Positions 1 to 7,499 of a DNA stretch of 64,000 nt are shown here, in pieces. The notes below the pieces were generated by a model. It was not told where the DNA came from and did not search any database. It saw only the letters and a list, made by a program, of their open reading frames with translations. The DNA is taken from NCBI GenBank assembly GCA_023442525.1, contig JAEZZA010000031.1, positions 186,001 through 250,000 on the forward strand. The letters run 5' to 3'. Every line of letters starts with the position of its first letter. The stretch's first letter is position 1. Source of the DNA: Bacteroidota bacterium (GTDB taxonomy: Bacteria > Bacteroidota > Bacteroidia > Bacteroidales > UBA10428). A program made the translations under genes and the position numbers.

Positions 1-90
1 ATTCGGAAACACAACACACAGCGATTCGCTATCACTGTTATGATTCAGAATAATGGAGGCTACTTCCCCGAGAAAAGGAGTTGATTTCAT
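1..90 (-). CDS. Partial 5' end of an AddB/RecB-like PD-(D/E)XK nuclease family protein
   Basis: The reverse strand reads an open frame of exactly 30 codons from an ATG at 90 to the window edge, starting MKSTPFLGEVASIIL and ending CVVFPN. An N-terminal helix followed by (V)VFPN is how the Bacteroidota AddB-like exonuclease/helicase proteins usually begin (VFPNRRA is their first conserved motif). A TAAATTTG minus-7 box lies 25 bases upstream of the ATG, which supports a real start. Only about 3 percent of such a protein would be visible, so the assignment rests on one short motif and the promoter. It is divergent from the membrane protein at 202. Confidence 0.5.
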   Translation of the reverse strand, partial: MKSTPFLGEVASIILNHNSDSESLCVVFPN

Positions 91-115
91 TATTTTGTTT
101 GCTCAATACCGGGAA

Positions 116-123
116 CAAATTTA
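116..123 (-). promoter_or_regulatory. Minus-7 box for the partial nuclease gene
   Basis: TAAATTTG on the reverse strand matches the Bacteroidota TAnnTTTG consensus. Transcription would begin about 20 bases before the ATG at 90. Confidence 0.45.
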
Positions 124-201
124 GAATATACAAGAGAACAATATATGCAAAAGATTTTTATCTTTAATCTGAATTAAGCCATTGATTAAGATGTTTCTGC
201 T

Positions 202-483
202 ATGTTAAGGGAGAACGAAATTGTAATGCTGCTATTAGGTATAAGCGTTTTGATTCTCCTTTTTTTTAACAAAGAGCATACACGCAAGATCCGGGAATGG
301 AAGATCATTCTCGGCAGTTATTGTTTCCTGTTAGGCGGATGGTTTTTCACAAATCTCGAAGAAATCGTCTTTCGGAATTTGTTTAATTTTTTCGAACATA
401 TCAGTTACCTGGTCAGTGCTTTATTACTATTGATATGGTCGTGGAAGATAACCGGCACTGCTAACAAGGAGGGAAAAATATGA
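202..483 (+). CDS. Small three-helix membrane protein preceding a hybrid kinase
   Basis: A 93-residue protein with hydrophobic segments near residues 7-23, 35-50 and 65-83. I do not recognise a named family. Its stop codon overlaps the start of the next gene in an ATGA, so the two are probably translationally coupled. The kinase that follows also begins with about three membrane helices and has no extracellular sensor domain, so this protein may be a membrane partner or sensing subunit for it; that is inference from position. It could also be simply the first part of a split membrane sensor. Confidence 0.65.
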   Translation: MLRENEIVMLLLGISVLILLFFNKEHTRKIREWKIILGSYCFLLGGWFFTNLEEIVFRNLFNFFEHISYLVSALLLLIWSWKITGTANKEGKI

Positions 484-2789
484 GCATGATTGCGATAGTG
501 GATCTTGCAACGTGTTTTATTCTTACGATTATTCTAATCCTGCTTATCTCGCGCAACCGCACTCCGATCAGGCAGGACATCCGCGTTATGGCTCTGATTG
601 TAACTTTTGTTACCCTGGCCTATGTGTTTTTCATGTTGCTCGAATGGATGGATATCAACCACGGTCTTGAATCGGTTGAAGATTTTACAGGCGCTTCCAT
701 TCCCCTTGTATGGGCAACCTGCATTTATTTTTTCATTCAATCTGCTCTACATGAGATTCTTACTTTGAATCAGGAAAATCTCAGAATTACCCTGAATTCA
801 ATTGGCGATGCCGTAATCGCCACCGATATAATGGGAGTAATTACCCGGATCAATCCTGCTGCATGTATGTTAGTTGGAGTTACAGAGGACGACACTATAG
901 GAAAGAAAATCGATGAAGTTTTTGTTCTGGTTGATCCGGTTTCGCGAAAAAAAGTTGTCAATCCGGTTAACAAGGTACTTGAAAGCGGTAAAGTATCGAA
1001 AATGGGCCAGTACATCCTGGTGGGTAAAAAAAACAATGATCTTTATATTTCCGATACAGCTGCACCCATTTATAATGCAAAGGAAGAACTGTGCGGTGTG
1101 GTACTGGTTTTCAGCGACATGACCGAGCATTACCTTCAGGAACAGAAAATCAGGGCCAGCGAAGAGCGGTATAACCTCGCTGTAAACGGCTCCAAAGCCG
1201 GAGTATATGATTGGTTAATCCGCGAAGATAAAATAGTAGTAAACGAAAGATGGTCTGAAATCTTCGGTTACAAAATCGAAGAACTGGAGCCCATCAGTTC
1301 CAATGTCTGGAAAAGTAAGATGCATCCCGAAGATCTGATTCGGGTGGAAGAATTGCTCGAATCTCACTTCAAAAACGAAATAACTGATGTTGAAATTGAA
1401 TTCCGCCTGAAGCATAAAAACGGCGAATGGGTTTGGGTTATTTCAAGAGGGATGGTAATGCAACGTGATAACCTTGGCAATCCGCTGAGAATGACCGGTA
1501 CCGTTATCGACATCTCCAATCAGAAAAAAATTGAACTGGACCTGAAGGCTCAGATTGAAGAAAATATGGCTCTGAACGAAGAATATCTGGCCCAGAATGA
1601 GGAAATAAGTGAAAGCCTTGACCGAATTAAGAAGATAAATGAAGAACTCCAGGAAGCCAAACAGTTTGCTGAAGAGAGCTACAGGCTTAAATCGGCCTTT
1701 TTGGCTAATATGAGTCACGAGATCCGAACCCCGATGAATGGCATCATTGGATTTTCGGAGCTTCTGAGAGACTCCGCACTGCCTGAAGAACGGAGAAAAA
1801 AATTCTCGGATATCGTTATCGACAGCAGTCATCAGCTACTTAATATAGTTAATGATATTCTGGATATCTCACGGATTGAAACAGGAAAATTGACGCTGGT
1901 TGAGGAGAAGGTGGAAGTAAATGAACTGCTCAATATTTTGGAGGCCTTCTTCGAACCTCAGGCTACTCTGAAAAATCTCAAACTAAAAATAACCAAACCA
2001 CTGAGCAATGAAGAAAGTACAATTGTTACCGACCGAACCCGGCTAAGGCAAATACTGACAAATCTGATTAATAATGCCATTAAATTCACCAATACCGGAT
2101 ATGTTGAATTCGGTTACCGGATTGAAAATAAGGACATGGTTTTCTTTGTATCGGATACAGGAATAGGTATCCCCAAAGAACTTCACGATAAAATATTTGA
2201 ACCTTTCAGGCAGGCCGATCTTGATATTACCAATACCTTTGGAGGCACGGGTCTGGGTCTGACTATCTCCCGAAAACTCGCGGAAGCACTTCATGGAGAA
2301 ATCTGGTTGGAATCAACTCCCGGCAGGGGTTCGGTGTTTTATTTAAAGTTACCCTTTAGAGATCAGAAAGAAAAGTTTGTTGAAGAGGTTGCTAAAGAAA
2401 AAACTGTTAAGAAAAAACTGAAGAAAATGGTCATATTAGTTGTTGAAGATGACGAGGTAAATTATCTCTTCCTTCAGACTGTACTTGCAAAAAATAACCT
2501 GGAGACCATCAGGGCCCTGAACGGTGTTGAGGCTGTGGAAATTTGCAGTACCAATAAATCAATTGATCTGGTTTTAATGGACATCAAGATGCCATTTATG
2601 AATGGTTACGAAGCTACACGCAGGATCAAAAAGATAAGACCCGATCTTCCGATAATTGCTCAAACTGCGTATGCCATGCAGGAAGACCGGAAGAAAGCCA
2701 TGCAGGCTGGTTGCGACGGATATATTTCGAAACCGATTATAACTACCGAATTGATGAATCTGATAGAAACACTGAAACCTAAAAAATAA
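480..2789 (+). CDS. Hybrid sensor histidine kinase, membrane-anchored, two PAS domains and a receiver
   Basis: This 769-residue protein phosphorylates itself and then its own receiver. In order: three membrane helices (about 4-23, 36-54, 70-90), a PAS domain (about 100-220), a second PAS of the PAS_3 type with PAC (230-350), a coiled coil rich in Glu/Asn (355-400), HisKA with the phospho-acceptor His413 in SHEIRTPMNG, and HATPase_c with the N box near 531, DTGIGIP near 559 and GGTGLGL near 588. A C-terminal receiver (about 647-765) has Asp701 in LMDIKMP and the conserved Lys in ISKPI. All catalytic motifs are intact. There is no HTH or Hpt domain, so its output must go through another protein. 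It overlaps the upstream membrane gene by four bases. Confidence 0.93.
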   Translation: MSMIAIVDLATCFILTIILILLISRNRTPIRQDIRVMALIVTFVTLAYVFFMLLEWMDINHGLESVEDFTGASIPLVWATCIYFFIQSALHEILTLNQENLRITLNSIGDAVIATDIMGVITRINPAACMLVGVTEDDTIGKKIDEVFVLVDPVSRKKVVNPVNKVLESGKVSKMGQYILVGKKNNDLYISDTAAPIYNAKEELCGVVLVFSDMTEHYLQEQKIRASEERYNLAVNGSKAGVYDWLIREDKIVVNERWSEIFGYKIEELEPISSNVWKSKMHPEDLIRVEELLESHFKNEITDVEIEFRLKHKNGEWVWVISRGMVMQRDNLGNPLRMTGTVIDISNQKKIELDLKAQIEENMALNEEYLAQNEEISESLDRIKKINEELQEAKQFAEESYRLKSAFLANMSHEIRTPMNGIIGFSELLRDSALPEERRKKFSDIVIDSSHQLLNIVNDILDISRIETGKLTLVEEKVEVNELLNILEAFFEPQATLKNLKLKITKPLSNEESTIVTDRTRLRQILTNLINNAIKFTNTGYVEFGYRIENKDMVFFVSDTGIGIPKELHDKIFEPFRQADLDITNTFGGTGLGLTISRKLAEALHGEIWLESTPGRGSVFYLKLPFRDQKEKFVEEVAKEKTVKKKLKKMVILVVEDDEVNYLFLQTVLAKNNLETIRALNGVEAVEICSTNKSIDLVLMDIKMPFMNGYEATRRIKKIRPDLPIIAQTAYAMQEDRKKAMQAGCDGYISKPIITTELMNLIETLKPKK

Positions 2790-2813
2790 CATCCACATCT
2801 AATATCTTAACAC

Positions 2814-3275
2814 ATGGAAGAAAACTCGATGAATGAGGTATTTGAACCTCAAAACATTACACTCGATTCGAGTGCAATCGAACATCTGAAGGAAACCCGG
2901 GGATGGACAAATTTTATTTCCATTCTAGGATTCGTATTCCTTGGTCTTCTTTTGATCATGGCCCTTGCAGGGGGAGCTGCCATGGCAAGGTTTAATCCCG
3001 CCGCGGCAGAGATTGAAAGAGGGGCATTTTTAATGATCATGCTGATCATGATCCTGATCTACTTCTTCCCCATATACTTCCTGTATAATTTTTCGAGGTA
3101 TTCGAAAATAGCTATCCGGAACACCGATCAGTCTGCATTTGTCGAAGCCATGAGATATCTGAAACTGCATTACAGGTATATGGGTATTATAATGATCATT
3201 ATATGCAGCATTTACATACTGGTATTCATTTTTGCCCTGATGACCGGAAGCATGATAGATATGTTAGGTCGCTGA
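2814..3275 (+). CDS. DUF5362-like membrane protein
   Basis: A 153-residue protein with an acidic N-terminus and three hydrophobic segments (about 32-58, 70-95, 121-146). The pattern of a short soluble head, a Trp-x-x-Phe segment (TRGWTNFISILGF) before the first helix and a Tyr-rich loop (MRYLKLHYRYMG) before the last one fits the DUF5362 family of small Bacteroidota membrane proteins, whose function is unknown. A second Met at residue 6 is an alternative start. It lies 24 bases after the hybrid kinase and may share its transcript. Confidence 0.7.
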   Translation: MEENSMNEVFEPQNITLDSSAIEHLKETRGWTNFISILGFVFLGLLLIMALAGGAAMARFNPAAAEIERGAFLMIMLIMILIYFFPIYFLYNFSRYSKIAIRNTDQSAFVEAMRYLKLHYRYMGIIMIIICSIYILVFIFALMTGSMIDMLGR

Positions 3276-3294
3276 CAGTTTCTGTAAATTTGTC

Positions 3295-3302
3295 TGACTG
3301 GT
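3295..3302 (+). promoter_or_regulatory. Minus-7 box upstream of the J-domain gene
   Basis: TAAATTTG fits the TAnnTTTG consensus. It lies in the 97-base gap before the J-domain gene, giving a leader of roughly 65 bases. No clear minus-33 TTTG was seen at the right distance. Confidence 0.35.
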
Positions 3303-3372
3303 CAAATGACAGTCTTGCAGGGTTGTTAATAATTTCTCCGGGGCCCCGGGGTTACATTTATGCATAGGATAA

Positions 3373-4632
3373 ATGGTGAAAGATTATTATGCCATACTCG
3401 GGCTAACGGAAAACGCTTCGATTGATGATGTCAGACAGGCATACCGGAAACTTGCCAAGAAGTATCATCCCGATGTGAATAAAGCGCCTGATGCTCATCA
3501 GCGTTTCTGTGAAATTTCAGAGGCCTACGAATTCATCACTGCGCATTGGTCGGGCCCATCGGCCACCCTTAACCAGGCATACACCAATCGGGAAAGGTAT
3601 AAGGAATATCAGAATACCGATGCATACGAGAAATTTGTCAGGGAAGCCCAGGAACGTGCCAGGCGCCAGGCAAAAATGCGTTATGAAAAGTTTAAAAAAC
3701 AGCATGAAGCATTCCAGGAAAGCGGCTTTAATGATATTGCGCTGCTGCTTACCATGTTCATGAGGTTCTTTAGTCTTGCCCTCTTTTTAGTCCTTTTTTT
3801 CACACCCATTGTACTCGCGATAATTGTCCATTGGAAAAACGTTTTCCTTATTTTCCTGACGTGGCCATTTGCACTGGGAATAGGCTTGAATTATCTCGAT
3901 AACAGGAAAGATTATTTCAAGCCCGGAAAATTCTATTATACATTTAAAAAGATAAAGTCACTTTTCACTGAAACACACCCCTCAGAGCAATCTTGCTTCT
4001 ATTGCAGGAATCTTACGGCAAATTCAAGGCCCTACCGGCTAATAATGATCATACTTAAAGATGTGAGAGTGAAAACCGAGGGATTCAGGCAACATAATAT
4101 AAACTATATTAATAAGGAGATAACTATTGACATCCCCCGTTCACAAAAAGCCTTCATCGTACACAGCATAATTGCACTGGTTAAAATATTAACCATTATC
4201 CTCAGTGTGTCTTTCCTGGGCATTTCGAGCACACCCTGGAAATTCATGGCCGGAATATTTGCAGGAGGTATTTTGTCTTCACTGATCCTATTAATCACAC
4301 AAACAAAATCGAATGTAAGCTATATTATTAATTACAGTTTGATTATACGAATGGTAATATGGATGGCGGCTATTTTTGCCAGCACCAATTTTCATTTCAG
4401 TCCCTTTAACCTGGTTTCGAACGGATTGATCTACTTTGCCATTTTTGCTATTATCCTTTTCGACTCGTTCATCATGCAACTGATATCGCTTGTTCTGGGA
4501 AAATACGAGTTCTACCCGATCATCCCGCAGCATGCCGAATTCAAAAAGAAGCTCAACCAGGGGTACATTCTCTATAATGACATCCCGATGGTTTCGGTAT
4601 TTTATCCGTTTTTTAAGTGGATATTCGGCTAG
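3373..4632 (+). CDS. DnaJ-domain polytopic membrane protein
   Basis: A 419-residue protein. Residues 3-65 form a J domain with the HPD triad at 32-34 in KKYHPDVNK, the signature that stimulates DnaK ATPase activity. A basic/aromatic linker (about 75-120) follows, and then about six hydrophobic segments in two groups (120-175 and 255-390). There is no Gly/Phe region, zinc finger or canonical DnaJ C-terminal domain, so this is a class C J-protein that would recruit DnaK to the inner face of the membrane. Its client is unknown. It is a singleton with its own promoter candidate and is convergent with the M64 peptidase. Confidence 0.8.
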   Translation: MVKDYYAILGLTENASIDDVRQAYRKLAKKYHPDVNKAPDAHQRFCEISEAYEFITAHWSGPSATLNQAYTNRERYKEYQNTDAYEKFVREAQERARRQAKMRYEKFKKQHEAFQESGFNDIALLLTMFMRFFSLALFLVLFFTPIVLAIIVHWKNVFLIFLTWPFALGIGLNYLDNRKDYFKPGKFYYTFKKIKSLFTETHPSEQSCFYCRNLTANSRPYRLIMIILKDVRVKTEGFRQHNINYINKEITIDIPRSQKAFIVHSIIALVKILTIILSVSFLGISSTPWKFMAGIFAGGILSSLILLITQTKSNVSYIINYSLIIRMVIWMAAIFASTNFHFSPFNLVSNGLIYFAIFAIILFDSFIMQLISLVLGKYEFYPIIPQHAEFKKKLNQGYILYNDIPMVSVFYPFFKWIFG

Positions 4633-4669
4633 CCGACTTCTTCAATCAGACTGCCCTCTCCCCCTCGCT

Positions 4670-4695
4670 CCCCCGGAACCTGTGGCCTGTGGCCT
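4670..4695 (+). repeat. Short repeat island between convergent genes
   Basis: The convergent gap holds CCCCCGGAACCT followed by two TGTGGCC heptamers and a partial third. The word CCCCCGGAACCT recurs at 6720-6732 in the mosaic near the tRNA-Leu genes, which ties the two islands together. Confidence 0.55.
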
Positions 4696-6177
4696 CTAAT
4701 TCCCCGTGTAATAATCAATCATATCATTAATGGCGTTTGCATTAACAATATGGTAATCGGGTTTTTCCTGAAATCCGTGCATGAGCGACATTATGGTGGG
4801 ACGATAAACGCCTTTACCCTGATAATTTGCACCCTCGTAAACTCCTACCTTATCTTTCAGGGGGTGGTTCAAGTAAAAATCATTGATTTTCTGGCTAATG
4901 AGATCAACCTGTTTGCGGACTTCTTCCCTTGCCTTTTCCAGTTCCGATGCTGAAGCTTCTGATCTGCGTAATTCCGAAATTTTCTTCTCCCCGTCCAGTA
5001 ATACAGTTCGGCGTACCGACACCAGGCTGTCATACTTATCTTTCCCCCAGTCGGTTGGCACTGGAATACCCGGCGACAGGTATTTTTTCCATTTCACATT
5101 ATTCTTATCGGGTAAGATGGTAATATTAGCCTCAAGGGGCTCCACGCCACCTGCATCAAGATCGACATAGCTGACGGGGGAATCAAAATATTCATCGGCC
5201 AGTCCGGCAAAGCCATGACCGAATTCATGAAGAAAAACATAGTCGGTTCGTTCCGACCTTGCAGTATAAACCGTTTGCCAGTTATAAATACCTCCGCCAC
5301 CGTAACGCTCCCGGTTAACCATGATCAATATTGCATCATACGGAACATTGGATGCGACATCCCGGATACTCTTATTATCATCGGCCAGACAATAGCGATC
5401 GAGATCGAAATAATTAAATGAACTACCCAGGCGGGTGTTTTTGTAGATCTTCTGCCTGGGCTCATCGGTACCACTTTCGGCAGAAGCACTAAAAACTCCG
5501 TAAATATTGAAATCGTTGGCTCTACTTTTATAGGGTTCAACTGAAAAGAACAGCCGGGTGTAGTTTTCGAGGTCAATTTTAAACAAATCGATTTCATTCG
5601 CCTGGTAACCCTCGGCAAGAATGGCTAGGTCCACTTTTTTATGAGGATCTCCGTTATTAACAATTGGAAAAACCTTATCGGCAACATAACCTATTTTCTG
5701 ACGGACAATATGATAATCGGAAGGATCAATCTGAACAGAATATATCGGAGTGAGTTTATGCTGACGATCCCGGATTTCAATAACGAGGCGTACGGTTTTC
5801 TTTGGCAGAGGGATCAGAACCGATTCATGATAGGTTTTTCTGATTCCGTTGATTGCATCGCTAATAGTTTTATACTCTTCGAAAATTGTGTTATAACCTT
5901 TTGTGTAAATTAATTTTCCGGTGGCCTGATCGAATACATTCACCTTATACATTCCCAGTTCAGGAGCGTTAACGCAGTTATCAGGATTACCAGCCCAGGG
6001 ACCCTGAACATACATTTTATCGGCCGTGATCTCTTCGCTTTTGGCATCGCCGGTATGGTAATAGTCGATCCGGAGGGTCTTGTTTTCAAAATAATTCTCA
6101 AATGGAAATTTATCCTGTGCTGTGGCCAGGCAACATAAAAATCCTGAAACAATCAGAAAAAGAGTCTTCATAAGCAT
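4696..6177 (-). CDS. Secreted M64 (IgA peptidase-like) zinc metallopeptidase
   Basis: A 493-residue protein with a signal peptide (about residues 1-20, Ala-Gln junction). The N-terminal half resembles the M64 N-terminal beta domain. The catalytic core has HEFGHGFAGLADEYF with zinc ligands His317 and His321 and catalytic Glu318, and a typical downstream ADEY element. The family is named for the Clostridium ramosum IgA protease, but most Bacteroidota members have unknown substrates. A charged helical insertion (SELRRSEASASELEKARE region, about 400-430) precedes the C-terminus. It is monocistronic, oriented away from the tRNA-Leu cluster, and convergent with the J-domain gene. Confidence 0.9.
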   Translation of the reverse strand: MLMKTLFLIVSGFLCCLATAQDKFPFENYFENKTLRIDYYHTGDAKSEEITADKMYVQGPWAGNPDNCVNAPELGMYKVNVFDQATGKLIYTKGYNTIFEEYKTISDAINGIRKTYHESVLIPLPKKTVRLVIEIRDRQHKLTPIYSVQIDPSDYHIVRQKIGYVADKVFPIVNNGDPHKKVDLAILAEGYQANEIDLFKIDLENYTRLFFSVEPYKSRANDFNIYGVFSASAESGTDEPRQKIYKNTRLGSSFNYFDLDRYCLADDNKSIRDVASNVPYDAILIMVNRERYGGGGIYNWQTVYTARSERTDYVFLHEFGHGFAGLADEYFDSPVSYVDLDAGGVEPLEANITILPDKNNVKWKKYLSPGIPVPTDWGKDKYDSLVSVRRTVLLDGEKKISELRRSEASASELEKAREEVRKQVDLISQKINDFYLNHPLKDKVGVYEGANYQGKGVYRPTIMSLMHGFQEKPDYHIVNANAINDMIDYYTGN

Positions 6178-6289
6178 TATTTAATAGGAGTATTAATTCA
6201 TATCGATATTCAGATATAAAAATAATACTAAATGCTGAAAGGTTTTTAAATTTTGGGAACCCGGAAAGTTTAAATTACGTATACGATTA

Positions 6290-6390
6290 ATAAGACTCTG
6301 ATCCTTTTCCAAAGATATTGCTCAGATATGAGCGTTCGTGCAATCTAAACCTCTGAATCAAAGCCCCCCGCATGTTCGGGGGGTTTTTGT
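6290..6390 (+). ncRNA. Candidate small RNA ending in an orphan terminator
   Basis: Between the M64 start and the tRNA-Leu genes there is no coding sequence on the plus strand, yet a strong plus-strand terminator stands at 6364-6390. Upstream of it a GCTCA-GATA-TGAGC hairpin (6320-6333) is nested within ATTG/CAAT. This is the shape of a short structured transcript of about 100 bases. No convincing promoter was found (TATACGAT near 6280 is weak), and no known RNA family was recognised. Confidence 0.25.
6364..6390 (+). terminator. Rho-independent terminator, plus strand
   Basis: CCCCCCG and CGGGGGG pair perfectly over 7 bp around a 6-base loop and are followed by TTTTTG. The T tract is only on the plus strand, so it does not serve the minus-strand M64 gene. 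Confidence 0.7.
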
Positions 6391-6399
6391 TTACATCAA

Positions 6400-6430
6400 T
6401 TTCGTAATATCGTATTAATTTATATATTTG
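6400..6430 (+). promoter_or_regulatory. Promoter of the tRNA-Leu pair
   Basis: TTTC at 6400-6403, 19 bases, then TATATTTG at 6423-6430: this matches the Bacteroidota TTTG-N19-TAnnTTTG arrangement with one mismatch. It predicts a start near 6436, about 20 bases before the first tRNA. Confidence 0.6.
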
Positions 6431-6455
6431 CACTCCGATTTTTGAAAAGATGATT

Positions 6456-6539
6456 GCCTGGATGGCGGAATTGGTAGACGCGCTAGTTTCAGGGACTAGT
6501 ATTCGCAAGGATGTGCAGGTTCGAGTCCTGTTCCAGGCA
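6456..6539 (+). tRNA. tRNA-Leu (anticodon CAG)
   Basis: A class II tRNA of 84 bases. The acceptor arms GCCTGGA and TCCAGGC pair fully and the discriminator base is A. The D arm has AATTGGTAGAC. The anticodon stem CTAGT/ACTAG encloses TTCAGGG, giving anticodon CAG. There is a long variable arm and a GTTCGAGTC T loop. CCA is not encoded. The second tRNA-Leu follows after 18 bases. Confidence 0.95.
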
Positions 6540-6557
6540 CGAGTTATTTGATGATTT

Positions 6558-6643
6558 GCCCAGGTGGTGGAATTGGTAGACACACCAGCTTGAGGGGCTG
6601 GCGCCTTTTACCGGGCGTGCAAGTTCGAGTCTTGTCCTGGGCA
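6558..6643 (+). tRNA. tRNA-Leu (anticodon GAG)
   Basis: A class II tRNA of 86 bases with acceptor GCCCAGG/CCTGGGC and discriminator A. The anticodon stem CCAGC/GCTGG encloses TTGAGGG, giving anticodon GAG. It has a long variable arm and the T loop GTTCGAGTC, and no encoded CCA. It is very likely co-transcribed with tRNA-Leu(CAG). Confidence 0.95.
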
Positions 6644-6649
6644 CTACTT

Positions 6650-6783
6650 CAGTCGTGCAGTCCTGTAGTCGTGCAGTTCCCCATACTCTGGACCCCCTGG
6701 AACCTTTGGAACCTTTGGAACCCCCGGAACCTTTGGAACATCCAGTATCCAGTATCCAGTATCCAGTATCCAGTATCTAGTAC
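6650..6783 (+). repeat. Mosaic of three short tandem repeats between tRNA-Leu and aat
   Basis: Three repeat types stand one after another. At 6650-6678 an AGTCGTGCAGT word occurs twice. At 6699-6740 a 9-base unit GGAACCTTT occurs in about four copies, one being GGAACCCCC. At 6741-6782 the heptamer TCCAGTA occurs five times perfectly and once as TCTAGTA. The last unit directly abuts the minus-7 box of aat. Words from this mosaic recur in other gaps of the window (4670, 36442, 42007). Confidence 0.9.
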
Positions 6784-6791
6784 TATCTTTG
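6784..6791 (+). promoter_or_regulatory. Minus-7 box of aat, predicting a leaderless mRNA
   Basis: TATCTTTG matches TAnnTTTG. Only four bases separate it from the ATG of aat, so transcription should begin at or next to the start codon. The expected minus-33 position (about 6760-6765) falls inside the TCCAGTA repeat. Confidence 0.55.
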
Positions 6792-6795
6792 CCTC

Positions 6796-7455
6796 ATGCC
6801 TTTTGAATATCAGTTTCCGGATCCGATGAAGGCCGATGAAGACGGCCTGCTTGCCGTTGGTGGCGATCTGAGCATCGAATCACTTCTGACGGCTTATTCT
6901 ATGGGAATTTTTCCCTGGTACGACGACCATTCTCCCATTTTATGGTGGTCGCCCGATCCCCGGCTGGTATTATTCCCTGAAAAATTCAAAGTTTCCGACA
7001 GCCTGTCGCGAACCATCCGAAAGGGGCAATTTACCATTAAAACCGACACCGATTTTGAAGGTGTTATCCGGCAATGCGCCATGATCAGGAGGAAGGGACA
7101 AAACGGAACCTGGCTTACACCGGAAATGATCACCGCTTATATTCGTCTGCACCGTGCAGGGTATGCACATTCATTTGAAACCTGGAGCGGTGACAATCTT
7201 GTTGGTGGTTTATACGGTGTGTCACTTGGAAGGGCTTTTTTCGGAGAATCCATGTTTCATCATGTTCGCGATGCATCAAAGGTTGCCCTTCATGCCCTGG
7301 TAAAATGGTGTATCGAACATAATTTCCAATTCATAGATGCTCAACAGTCGACATCGCATCTGAAATCGCTCGGTGCAGAAGATATACCCAGAGGCAGATT
7401 CCTCACAATGCTTGAAGATGCATTGAAATTTGATACAATTAAAGGAAAATGGTAG
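6796..7455 (+). CDS. aat: Leucyl/phenylalanyl-tRNA--protein transferase
   Basis: This 219-residue enzyme transfers Leu or Phe from aminoacyl-tRNA to proteins with N-terminal Arg or Lys, marking them for ClpAP/ClpS degradation (N-degron pathway). The length and motifs match the family: N-terminal FPDP and GLLAVGGDL, AYSMGIFPWY, WWSPDPR, TWLTPEM, AHSFETW, and LVGGLYGVSLGRAFFGESMF. It is monocistronic downstream of two tRNA-Leu genes, whose charged products are its substrates; this neighbourhood may be coincidence. The start is fixed by the MPFEYQFPDP N-terminus and by the minus-7 box four bases before the ATG. Confidence 0.95.
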   Translation: MPFEYQFPDPMKADEDGLLAVGGDLSIESLLTAYSMGIFPWYDDHSPILWWSPDPRLVLFPEKFKVSDSLSRTIRKGQFTIKTDTDFEGVIRQCAMIRRKGQNGTWLTPEMITAYIRLHRAGYAHSFETWSGDNLVGGLYGVSLGRAFFGESMFHHVRDASKVALHALVKWCIEHNFQFIDAQQSTSHLKSLGAEDIPRGRFLTMLEDALKFDTIKGKW

Positions 7456-7468
7456 TATATTAATTTTC

Positions 7469-7476
7469 TATATTTG
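7469..7476 (+). promoter_or_regulatory. Minus-7 box of the mannoside phosphorylase operon
   Basis: TATATTTG matches the consensus, 23 bases before the ATG at 7500. It supports transcription of the phosphorylase and epimerase as a unit separate from aat. Confidence 0.5.
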
Positions 7477-7499
7477 AACAAATAACAAACTGTATTTTC

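Noticed and set aside
6287..6829. Frames over the tRNA-Leu genes and repeat mosaic
   Set aside because: They cover two tRNAs and low-complexity repeats and have no recognizable protein features.
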